5,747 nt of DNA from Desulfotignum sp. GTDB taxonomy: Bacteria > Desulfobacterota > Desulfobacteria > Desulfobacterales > Desulfobacteraceae. The translations under genes and the position numbers were made by a program. The stretch lies in NCBI GenBank assembly GCA_011390235.1, contig JAABSS010000066.1, forward strand, positions 1 through 5,747, in the 5' to 3' direction. Numbering within the stretch: the stretch's first letter is position 1; each line of letters starts with the position of its first letter. The notes under the pieces were generated by a model, which made no database searches, was not told the origin of the DNA, and saw only the letters and a list, made by a program, of their open reading frames with translations. Positions 1 to 5,747 of the stretch are shown here, in pieces.

Positions 1-150
1 TGTGACGGAATGCATGCCCGAGCGTTTACTGGCTGAAATATACGGGCCTTTTTTGGTAATAAAGTCCGGCAGGGCCGGGGCCTTGAGATACCTGTTGGCA
101 ATTTCTCTGGTACTTTCGGGGGGATAGGTAACATTGGAAATGATAATCAT
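1..150 (-). CDS. Small conserved-looking hypothetical protein (partial, C-terminus beyond left edge)
   Basis: An open frame of 50 codons runs off the left edge. It begins MIIISNVTYPPESTREIA and continues with LPDF and GPYISASKRSG. The ATG at 150-148 has GGAGG 6 nt upstream and lies 14 nt after the SPOR gene stop, so both start and operon membership are well supported. A hydrophobic first strand (MIIISNV), a following helix and a second strand (GPYISA) resemble the opening of a small alpha/beta ferredoxin-like domain. I have an impression of similar small uncharacterised proteins in deltaproteobacteria but cannot name a family or function. There is no signal peptide or membrane helix in the visible part, so it is probably cytoplasmic. 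Confidence 0.8.
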   Translation of the reverse strand, partial: MIIISNVTYPPESTREIANRYLKAPALPDFITKKGPYISASKRSGMHSVT

Positions 151-156
151 AGTCTG

Positions 157-161
157 CCTCC
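157..161 (-). promoter_or_regulatory. Shine-Dalgarno GGAGG of the left-edge gene
   Basis: GGAGG on the minus strand sits in the 14-nt gap between the SPOR gene stop and the ATG at 150, with 6-nt spacing. It supports the existence of the partial gene at the left edge, which would otherwise be only a 50-codon open frame. Confidence 0.8.
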
Positions 162-164
162 ATA

Positions 165-1457
165 TTAATATTTGTTGCTTACAAAAAAATCTTCAATAAT
201 ATTCTTTTGTTTCAAAAGGTTACCATAGGCGGTGGCATCAGCTCTGTCTGCAAATTCAGATACCTGGATAAGGTACCAGGTTTTGCCGCCGCCGCCTGTT
301 TTTTTTATGCGGGCTTCAATACTGTTTTGCCTGAGAATCTTAAGATATTTGTCTGCATGGGATTCTTTCAAATACGCTGCCACCTGAATGGTAAAGGGTT
401 TGGATATCTTTTTTTCAATTATGACCTCAATTTCATCCACAGTTCCGGGCGCTCTGAGATGGGAAACAGTATTATACATAAATACCAGCAGCCACAGGGA
501 AATAGATCCAAGAACCCCGACTTTCAGATAGAACCGCCACCGGTCTTTCACCTGTATGCCAGTCATAAGGCGCCTTAAATGCCGGTTCACAAAACCAAAA
601 CAAAAAACCACACCTGCCCGGACAAACTGTATCAGGTGCTGGAAGCCAGTATAAAAACCCTTCCATATATCAGATATTATATCAGATATTTTTTTCTGGC
701 TGGCAGGGGGCAAAGGTTGCCGGGGCAAATCCTGAACCGGATACATACCTTCCTGCTCCAGCTGCTGTGCCGGTTCTTCCAAAAGGGTGCGGATATCTTT
801 TCCATATCTTTGTTTTAATGACGGCACTTCCAGTGCACGGGCATACAACTGCTTGGCGCTGAAATCCAACCGCCCCAGGTCCAGAAAAATTTTGGTGAGA
901 AAGGGCATCAATTTGGGACTGGTGTAATGGATATTGGCCAGGCGCGTCAGCAGATCCTGCTCCTTATCATCAACTGCCCTGTTTTTGCATAGCCGTCTGA
1001 GCCAGAGACCTGCCAGTGTTTCATCCCGGGGATTAGAGGTAAGATAAACAAGGACAGCTTGTCTGAAAATCTCATTTTCCCTGTCAAATGTGAGAGAGAA
1101 TCTGGCCAGTGCACCGGTTAACCTGGTTGTCACTTTTCCAACTGACAAAGGAGACAACAAAAACGAGTCATACATCCGAACTGCCTGGAGGTATTTTGTT
1201 CCGGCCCTGTTAAAGATTGCCGCCCGCTCCCACATTTGCGCTTCCCGGATCAGTCTTTCAATCAGTTTTCCACCCAGAAAATTCATCAGAAAACCAATTA
1301 GGACATACCCTGTGATCACCACACCCAGCGCAAAAAAAACAGACCCCGTACCGGAAAAAACCGGCCTGACCCAGGGCATGATATAAAAACACAAAGGAAC
1401 CGTCACCAGGGTGGTCACCCAGAGCCGGACAAAGAGATTTCGCAACCCCCGGATCAC
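165..1457 (-). CDS. Multi-pass membrane protein with C-terminal SPOR domain
   Basis: A 430-aa protein. Two hydrophobic helices lie at the N-terminus (about 11-29 and 39-61), followed by a long mostly helical region (62-270) with a weak TPR-like look (for example FLDLGRLDFSAKQLYARALE, 191-210). A Pro/Gln-rich linker (238-254) and an amphipathic or hydrophobic stretch (273-292) precede a clear third helix (310-328). A SPOR domain (about 353-430) follows, opening KPFTIQVAAYLKESHADKY and containing WYLIQVSEF. SPOR domains bind peptide-stripped glycan strands and localise proteins to sites of wall remodelling. Predicted topology is: N-terminus in the cytoplasm, a large cytoplasmic helical region, and SPOR in the periplasm. 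I chose GTG at 1457 because AGGAGG lies 4 nt upstream and GTGA overlaps the PBP stop; a TTG at 1475 would add six residues but has no Shine-Dalgarno. Direct coupling to the PBP gene suggests it recruits or regulates that enzyme. Confidence 0.88.
   Translation of the reverse strand: MIRGLRNLFVRLWVTTLVTVPLCFYIMPWVRPVFSGTGSVFFALGVVITGYVLIGFLMNFLGGKLIERLIREAQMWERAAIFNRAGTKYLQAVRMYDSFLLSPLSVGKVTTRLTGALARFSLTFDRENEIFRQAVLVYLTSNPRDETLAGLWLRRLCKNRAVDDKEQDLLTRLANIHYTSPKLMPFLTKIFLDLGRLDFSAKQLYARALEVPSLKQRYGKDIRTLLEEPAQQLEQEGMYPVQDLPRQPLPPASQKKISDIISDIWKGFYTGFQHLIQFVRAGVVFCFGFVNRHLRRLMTGIQVKDRWRFYLKVGVLGSISLWLLVFMYNTVSHLRAPGTVDEIEVIIEKKISKPFTIQVAAYLKESHADKYLKILRQNSIEARIKKTGGGGKTWYLIQVSEFADRADATAYGNLLKQKNIIEDFFVSNKY
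666..690 (-). repeat. Perfect 12-bp tandem duplication inside the SPOR gene
   Basis: The unit TATATCAGATAT (plus strand) occurs twice back to back at 666-677 and 678-689, with one further matching base. In frame it encodes ISDI-ISDI (residues 257-264), using the same codons ATA TCT GAT ATA in both copies. Each copy contains the palindrome ATATC-A-GATAT. It lies in the stretch between the Pro-rich linker and the third membrane helix. Identical codons point to a recent in-frame duplication. Confidence 0.8.
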
Positions 1458-3460
1458 GGTGCCTCCTGGCCGCAAACAGTTTGATCGGTTTTCAATGCAA
1501 TGACAGTACTTTCACGGGTGTCATGGTTGTCATGGGGCCCGACCCGACACCCGGTAACAGGATCTACCTGCTCAAACCGGATATTTTCAGGAATGGGAAA
1601 AGTTCTTTCCGGCTCTCCGGCCAGAGCCTGAAGCATGAAGTCTGCCCATATGGGGGCAGCCCCTCTGCCGCCGGTAATTCCGATGCCATTGGCATCTTTC
1701 ATGGGCTGTCTTCTGTCAAATCCCGTCCACACAGAAGTGCACAGCGTCGGGGTAAATCCGGTAAACCAGGCATCATTATAATTATCCGTGGTACCGGTTT
1801 TCCCGGCACATGGACGTTTGAATCCCTGTTCTTTTATGGTTCGCCCGGATCCTGTTTCCACAACCGCCTTCATCATATCCACAACCTGATAAGAAAGGGC
1901 CGGATCCAGCACCTGCCGGTCCTGAACTATACGTTCAAACAGAATCCGGCCAAAAGCATCCTCCACCCGCCAGAACAAAAAGGGCGGATGGTGCCTGCCC
2001 AGGTTCGCAAACACAGAAAATGCCTGGGCCATTTCCATGGGGGTTACCCCGGCAGTGCCCAGTGCAATGGAAAAAACATCATCCAAAGGACTTTTTATGC
2101 CGCATTTTCGGGCTGTTTCCATTACTGCCCCGGGCCCTGTAATGTGAACAAGCTGGGCTGCAATGGTATTTACTGAATGGGTCAGGGCTGTTTTTAATAT
2201 CATGTCCCCTCTGAACCTGTGTCCGAAGTTTTGCGGCCGCCAATCAGGGGCACCTGCAACAGAAATGGTCACCGGCTGGTCAGTCATTACAGTTCCGGGA
2301 TGAAAGCCGGCCGATGCAAAGGCTGAATAGTAAACAAATGGTTTAAATCCGCTTCCGGGCTGGCGCCGGGCCCTGGTGGCGCGGTTAAACTCACTGTCGT
2401 AATAATTGCGTCCCCCCACCATGGCCCGGACTGCACCGGTTGCTGTTTCAATTGCAACCAGGGCTCCCTCGGGCCGGGGGGTTTTTCCGTCGGGTATTGC
2501 TATCAGGGTATCCAGATTTTCAAGTCCTTGCGCCAATGCCATTTTTGCCATTTTCTGGAGACGGGAATCAACAGTGGCATAGACCTGGATACCACCATGG
2601 TATACCACATTTTCTCCATAAACCTGGACCAGTTCTCTGACAAGGGCATCCAGAAAATAACTGCCGCTTCTGGCATCTTTTTTTTCTTTGTGCAGCAAAG
2701 GGGCTTTTGCAGCTGCCTCTGCCGCCTGGTTTTTTGTAATAAAACCGGTATCAGCCATCCGCTGCAATACCAGATCCCGCCGTTTCATGGCCCGGTCATA
2801 ATGCACAAAAGGGTTATAGGCAGTGGGAGATTTGGGCAGTCCTGCCAGCAGTGCTGCTTCCGGCAGGGTCAATTCCCGGGCGGATTTTCCAAAAAATGTA
2901 TTGGCCGCCTTTTCAATCCCCTGGGCACCTGCACCAAAATAAATCTGGTTGATATAGGCTTCCAGAATTTCTTCTTTGGAAGAAGTGGCCTCAATCTGTA
3001 ATGCCACCAGCAGTTCCTTGAATTTTCTGGTATAGGACTGTTCAAAGGAAAAAAACAGATTTTTGGCAAGCTGCTGGGTGATGGTGGATGCCCCTTCAAT
3101 CCGCCCCGGTCTGAACAAGGTAACATACAATGCTTTTACAGTACGAAGCTTGTTGATCCCATGGTGCTGAAAAAAAAGATGGTCCTCGGTGGCCAGAATG
3201 GCATTGATAAAATCAGCAGACACCCGGGCAAGGGGAACGCTTTCCCGCTCTCCCAATCGCATGAGCACCTGGCCGGATGAAGCATACACAATACTCTGGG
3301 GGGTTTCAATAATGCGGCTTACATCCCGGGGCAGTTTGGGCAAATCCGGCACCGTATAAAAAACCAGGAACATGGCGCCTATAAAAGCCGCACAGATGAT
3401 AACCATCCCGGAAAAAAAAACAAACCGGAATATAGATAAAATACCCGGCAGCGGCTTCAT
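1454..3460 (-). CDS. Class A penicillin-binding protein (PBP1A family): bifunctional peptidoglycan glycosyltransferase/transpeptidase
   Basis: This 668-aa inner-membrane enzyme polymerises lipid II into glycan strands and cross-links their peptides in the periplasm. A signal-anchor helix spans about 11-36. The GT51 domain follows with EDHLFFQHHG (E92 the expected catalytic Glu), GASTITQQ (123-130), RKFKE (145-149), an EILEAYIN...YFGAGAQGI block (164-182) and LAGLPKSPTAYNP (205-217). The transpeptidase domain has the active serine in SGFK (S370-K373), SVN (429-431) and KTGTT (554-558); all catalytic motifs are intact. At 668 aa it is shorter than gammaproteobacterial PBP1A (over 800 aa), and the short GT-TP linker leaves no room for a long OB-type insert. 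The C-terminal tail carries two cysteines (C638, C663). An in-frame ATG at 3505 is rejected: the ATG at 3460 has AAAGGAG 7 nt upstream and forms an ATGA overlap with the preceding gene. The downstream SPOR gene overlaps the stop, so the two are probably translated in a coupled way. Confidence 0.97.
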   Translation of the reverse strand: MKPLPGILSIFRFVFFSGMVIICAAFIGAMFLVFYTVPDLPKLPRDVSRIIETPQSIVYASSGQVLMRLGERESVPLARVSADFINAILATEDHLFFQHHGINKLRTVKALYVTLFRPGRIEGASTITQQLAKNLFFSFEQSYTRKFKELLVALQIEATSSKEEILEAYINQIYFGAGAQGIEKAANTFFGKSARELTLPEAALLAGLPKSPTAYNPFVHYDRAMKRRDLVLQRMADTGFITKNQAAEAAAKAPLLHKEKKDARSGSYFLDALVRELVQVYGENVVYHGGIQVYATVDSRLQKMAKMALAQGLENLDTLIAIPDGKTPRPEGALVAIETATGAVRAMVGGRNYYDSEFNRATRARRQPGSGFKPFVYYSAFASAGFHPGTVMTDQPVTISVAGAPDWRPQNFGHRFRGDMILKTALTHSVNTIAAQLVHITGPGAVMETARKCGIKSPLDDVFSIALGTAGVTPMEMAQAFSVFANLGRHHPPFLFWRVEDAFGRILFERIVQDRQVLDPALSYQVVDMMKAVVETGSGRTIKEQGFKRPCAGKTGTTDNYNDAWFTGFTPTLCTSVWTGFDRRQPMKDANGIGITGGRGAAPIWADFMLQALAGEPERTFPIPENIRFEQVDPVTGCRVGPHDNHDTRESTVIALKTDQTVCGQEAP
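1462..1467 (-). promoter_or_regulatory. Shine-Dalgarno AGGAGG for the GTG-started SPOR gene
   Basis: A perfect AGGAGG on the minus strand lies inside the final codons of the PBP gene, 4 nt before GTG at 1457. The spacing is short, but the match and the GTGA stop-start overlap make GTG the best start. It should allow ribosomes finishing the PBP to reinitiate. Confidence 0.75.
3412..3420 (-). repeat. Nine-T homopolymer in the PBP signal-anchor codons
   Basis: The minus strand has T9 inside GTT TTT TTT TCC, encoding V14-F15-F16-S17. It is a possible slippage site; a one-base change would abolish the protein from residue 17 on. Confidence 0.7.
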
Positions 3461-4332
3461 GGATGCTCTCCTTTGAGAACCAGCCCCAACTGCCATACCG
3501 CCCATTCTCTGGCCCTGACAAAGAGCACCCCGGGCTGATTCCGGTGCTGGAATTCAATGCCAAGCTGGATAAACCCATCTTTGGCTTCGTTGGAGATACC
3601 GATCCGCAAAATAGTGCCGTCCTGATCCAAAAGCAGGTCTGTATCCGGCAAAAGATCAGGGATCATTTCCGGCGGCAGCTTGAATACCGCGTTAAAAAAC
3701 TGTTCCACCGGATAAATCCGGCCGATGAACCCGTCAAATTTCTCCAGTCGGCCCGGCTCCAGATATTGTTTCTCTGCAATGGCATCAAGGGTATTTTCTT
3801 TCAGATCAATGTGCTGAACCACCCTGTTTTCAGCATTGATAAAATATATCTTCATCCCGTTTTTCAGACCTTCACAGAAAATCCGTTCCGTCACATCTCC
3901 GTTGAGCAGCCATATCAGGCGGGCAGGCTCCATAACCTGCCGGGCATGGGTCAGGGGCAGTGACTGGTAAAGGCGCTTGAATTGATCCTTTTCCAGAATA
4001 ACCCATTCTCCGGGTATCAGGCGGGCGGAAATACCGGAAAAAGATGCTGCTTTATGCGCAAACCGGCGGGTATCGCTTTTGCGATCGATGATTTTATTCA
4101 AAGACTGGTGGGCATTGATGGTATCTTTTCCAAGCTCCCAAATCGCCCCTTTTTCAGGCCTGGTTTCATTGGTGGATGCCAGAAAGTTCCCCAGGAGCTG
4201 CTCGCACCAGTCGTATCTGAATTCTGAAAAAAAAACAACCGCTGAAAAAATCAGAAGGCCCAGGTTCAAAAACGAAGCGGTGCGCTTTATCCATTCCTGG
4301 AATGTAACAGGTTCATACCAGCCCAAGATCAT
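3457..4332 (-). CDS. Single-pass membrane-anchored protein of unknown function
   Basis: I do not recognise this 291-aa protein. A short N-terminal segment with basic K16-R17 precedes one hydrophobic helix (about 20-37), followed by acidic and polar sequence, which suggests an uncleaved signal anchor with about 250 residues in the periplasm. The soluble part has alternating hydrophobic strands and turns: IPGEWVILEKDQF (106-118), MKIYFINAENRVVQHIDL (160-177), then TDLLLDQDGTILRIGI (231-246) and PGVLFVRAREWAVWQLGLVL (268-287). It appears to be a globular beta-rich domain with no catalytic motif I can name. The ATG lies 6 nt after the previous stop with only a weak AAGG about 11 nt upstream, so it may depend on translational coupling. 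Its stop overlaps the start of the class A PBP gene (ATGA), so a role beside that enzyme in the periplasm is a reasonable inference. A nine-T tract lies in the codons of the membrane helix. Confidence 0.8.
   Translation of the reverse strand: MILGWYEPVTFQEWIKRTASFLNLGLLIFSAVVFFSEFRYDWCEQLLGNFLASTNETRPEKGAIWELGKDTINAHQSLNKIIDRKSDTRRFAHKAASFSGISARLIPGEWVILEKDQFKRLYQSLPLTHARQVMEPARLIWLLNGDVTERIFCEGLKNGMKIYFINAENRVVQHIDLKENTLDAIAEKQYLEPGRLEKFDGFIGRIYPVEQFFNAVFKLPPEMIPDLLPDTDLLLDQDGTILRIGISNEAKDGFIQLGIEFQHRNQPGVLFVRAREWAVWQLGLVLKGEHP
3468..3474 (-). promoter_or_regulatory. Shine-Dalgarno AAAGGAG that fixes the PBP start
   Basis: On the minus strand this reads AAAGGAG, 7 nt before the ATG at 3460, and lies within the last codons of the preceding gene. 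It decides in favour of the 668-aa PBP over the 683-aa frame starting at 3505, whose extra 15 residues would put polar sequence (AVGAGSQRR) ahead of the signal anchor. Confidence 0.85.
4227..4235 (-). repeat. Nine-T homopolymer in the anchor helix of the unknown membrane protein
   Basis: The minus strand has T9 inside GTT TTT TTT TCA, encoding V33-F34-F35-S36. The context and reading frame match the tract in the PBP gene (GTTTTTTTTTC in both). Confidence 0.7.
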
Positions 4333-4338
4333 GCTGTA

Positions 4339-4953
4339 TCAGGCCTTGCCGACAATTTTCATGGAATCCATGTACACCCGGTAAAAATCTTTGTGATCCT
4401 TTAATGCGGCCGCCAAAAAAGAGGAGAGGTGTTCAAGATTGTCAGGACCCACAACATAATTGGCACTGGTATGCAGGGCCGCCATGGGGTCGCCTGTTTT
4501 GAATCGGTGCCCCATCACCACCAGACAATTCATCCGCCGTATGGACATGTCCAGGGTGTTCATGTACTGGAGGATACTCTTGGAACCGCGGTCAAACCCC
4601 TGTCCCAGCAATATCAGAGGATAGACATGGTAGGCTATCTTTTTTGCAGCTTCAGTCTGGTCAAAAGCGGTATCCGCCACATATCCCAATTGCCTGACAG
4701 CATCATGGGCCGCCTTTTGAAAAGGGTCTTCTGCAACCAGAACCAGGGCACGTTCCCGGCCTTGAAAGGAAACCGTTGTTCCGGATGCAGGTACTGCTGC
4801 ATCAGCCACCCTTTCTTTACCTGGATTATTTGCCGAAGATATCTGGATTTTTTCCTTGCATTTTGGACACGTAAACACCGCAGCTTTATCTTTGGGCAAT
4901 TTATGATCCGGAATATTGAATTGGGATTTACAATGTCTGCAACGGATATTCAT
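4339..4953 (-). CDS. Zinc-ribbon (MJ0042-type) protein with degenerate receiver-like domain
   Basis: A 204-aa soluble protein. Residues 1-38 form an MJ0042/zinc_ribbon_5-like finger with C5-x2-C8 and C29-x2-C32, expected to bind one zinc. A polar linker (about 40-66) leads to a region (68-186) that I read as a CheY-like receiver fold: strand 1 ALVLVAEDP keeps the acidic pair E75-D76; strand 3 LILLG carries G117 where the phospho-accepting Asp should be; strand 4 CLVVMG has G148 in place of Thr/Ser; and ANYVVGP (164-170) matches the usual A-D-Y-L-V-K-P with Gly replacing Lys. It is therefore probably a pseudo-receiver that is not phosphorylated. The ATG is 2 nt after the pilT stop, with AAGGGG about 10 nt upstream. 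Co-transcription with pilT suggests, but does not prove, a regulatory role in pilus function. The zinc ribbon is clear; the receiver assignment is from pattern only. Confidence 0.85.
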   Translation of the reverse strand: MNIRCRHCKSQFNIPDHKLPKDKAAVFTCPKCKEKIQISSANNPGKERVADAAVPASGTTVSFQGRERALVLVAEDPFQKAAHDAVRQLGYVADTAFDQTEAAKKIAYHVYPLILLGQGFDRGSKSILQYMNTLDMSIRRMNCLVVMGHRFKTGDPMAALHTSANYVVGPDNLEHLSSFLAAALKDHKDFYRVYMDSMKIVGKA

Positions 4954-4955
4954 AT

Positions 4956-5747
4956 TTATTTTTCCCCTTTATAACCCCGGTCAATTTCAAGGGAATCAAT
5001 TTTGGAGGTGGCTTCTCCCCTGGCGCTTTTGATGCTGTCCAGACCCCGGCCCACCAGATCTTTTCTGGAGGCATAGGCCATGGCGACCCTTTCATCGATT
5101 TTTGCCTGCTTGTAAAGAGAAAGGATGAATTCATCAAAGGAAACCATTCCCTGGGCCTTGCCTGCCATGATAATATCATTAAAGGTTTTGCCTTCAGATT
5201 CCCCGTTGAGAATGGAATCCCTTACCCGCAGATTGGTGGCCATAATTTCAAATGCCGCAACCCGTCCGCCGCCAGCTTTGGGCAAAAGACGCTGGGCCAC
5301 GATCCACCTTATCGTATCTGCCAGCCGGATGCGGATCTGTTTTTCTTCCTGGGTTGAAAACATCCCCAGAACCCGGTTGATGGTCTGGCCGGCATCCACA
5401 GTGTGAAGGGTGGACAGGACCAAATGGCCTGTTTCCGCAGCAGACAAACCGATTTCCACTGTTTCCCTGTCCCGCATTTCCCCTACCAGAATAACCTTGG
5501 GTGCCTGGCGCAGGGCAGCCCGAAGGCCCGAAGCAAAGGAATCAAAATCCATCCCCAGTTCCCGCTGATTAAATGTGGATAATTTCTGGGTATGCTGGTA
5601 TTCAATGGGATCTTCCAGGGTGATCACGTGCACGGATTTGGTCTCATTGATCTGATCCAGCAGGGCCGCCAGGGAGGTGGTTTTGCCCGAACCTGTGGCA
5701 CCGGTGACAAAAATAATGCCGTTTTTTTCTTCTGCCATTTTGAAAAA
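4956..5747 (-). CDS. pilT: PilT-family type IV pilus retraction ATPase (partial, N-terminus beyond right edge)
   Basis: This cytoplasmic hexameric ATPase powers pilus retraction and twitching in the known family. The window holds the last 263 codons. The frame is open to the right edge (F-F-K precedes the first Met at 5738), and Walker A begins only 12 residues after that Met, so the Met is internal; the family is usually about 340-380 aa and the N-terminal PAS-like domain is missing here. Counting from that Met, I see Walker A GATGSGKT (13-20), the Asp box ITLEDPIE (39-46), Walker B VILVGEMRD (82-90) and the His box HLVLSTLHT (105-113), all intact. The usual AIRNLI retraction motif reads RVRDSI (171-176), followed by GESEGKT, which resembles the PilT subgroup I recall from Desulfobacterota and Acidobacteria more than gammaproteobacterial PilT. 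A PilU-like paralogue is the alternative. Stop TAA lies 2 nt before the next gene. Confidence 0.93.
   Translation of the reverse strand, partial: FFKMAEEKNGIIFVTGATGSGKTTSLAALLDQINETKSVHVITLEDPIEYQHTQKLSTFNQRELGMDFDSFASGLRAALRQAPKVILVGEMRDRETVEIGLSAAETGHLVLSTLHTVDAGQTINRVLGMFSTQEEKQIRIRLADTIRWIVAQRLLPKAGGGRVAAFEIMATNLRVRDSILNGESEGKTFNDIIMAGKAQGMVSFDEFILSLYKQAKIDERVAMAYASRKDLVGRGLDSIKSARGEATSKIDSLEIDRGYKGEK

Noticed and set aside
689..695. T-run near 690 as a rho-independent terminator
   Set aside because: It lies inside a coding region and has no GC-rich stem; the adjacent palindromes are AT-rich and encode ISDI repeats.
1458..1475. TTG at 1475 as the SPOR gene start
   Set aside because: There is no Shine-Dalgarno upstream; GTG at 1457 has AGGAGG and a stop-start overlap.
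1776..1795. Palindromic ATTATAAT and GGTACC near the PBP KTG motif as an operator
   Set aside because: They are simply the codons of the conserved KTGTTDNYND block and are not near a promoter.
1481..2176. Long plus-strand open frame (231 codons) opposite the PBP C-terminal half
   Set aside because: It is the antisense shadow of a gene with every catalytic motif intact; its product is low-complexity and resembles no family.
3461..3505. Upstream ATG at 3505 as the PBP start
   Set aside because: AAAGGAG and the ATGA overlap place the start at 3460; the extension would overlap the previous gene by 49 nt.
3463..3963. Plus-strand open frame of 166 codons opposite the unknown membrane protein
   Set aside because: The minus-strand frame has the operon spacing, start and stop overlap and membrane anchor expected of a gene; the plus-strand product has none of these.
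4429..4974. Plus-strand open frame of 181 codons opposite the zinc-ribbon gene
   Set aside because: It is antisense to a frame with a clear C-x2-C...C-x2-C finger and good operon spacing; no recognisable domain in its product.
5736..5738. ATG at 5738 as the true PilT start
   Set aside because: The frame stays open to the edge, and Walker A would lie 12 residues from the N-terminus, removing the domain that normally precedes it.

Overview
The window is a stretch of one densely packed, single-direction gene cluster. All six genes I can support lie on the minus strand, so transcription runs from high to low coordinates. GC content is intermediate. The closest matches I recognise are a PilT retraction ATPase of the deltaproteobacterial/acidobacterial type and an MJ0042-type zinc ribbon fused to a receiver-like domain. 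Together with the compact layout, they suggest a Gram-negative bacterium of the Desulfobacterota, plausibly Desulfobacteraceae-like. This placement rests on recalled family resemblance and was not searched.

Layout in transcription order: (1) 4956-5747, the C-terminal two thirds of a PilT-family ATPase, whose start lies beyond the right edge; (2) 4339-4953, a zinc ribbon joined to a receiver-like domain that has lost its phosphorylation residues; (3) 3457-4332, a single-pass membrane protein of unknown function; (4) 1454-3460, a complete class A penicillin-binding protein (glycosyltransferase plus transpeptidase); (5) 165-1457, a multi-pass membrane protein ending in a SPOR (peptidoglycan-binding) domain; (6) 1-150, the first 50 residues of a small unrecognised protein, cut by the left edge. 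Junctions are 2 nt, 6 nt, a 4-nt ATGA overlap, a 4-nt GTGA overlap and 14 nt. There is no room for internal terminators, and I saw no promoter. The real starts of genes 4 and 5 are shorter than the longest open frames and are fixed by strong Shine-Dalgarno sequences.

Functionally the cluster joins a type IV pilus retraction motor and a possible phosphorylation-independent regulator to a peptidoglycan synthase and a glycan-binding SPOR protein, with an uncharacterised membrane protein between them. I infer a module linking pilus or polar-envelope function with local cell-wall synthesis. The sequence shows the linkage but does not prove a joint function. No RNA genes, CRISPR arrays, insertion sequences or attachment sites were seen.
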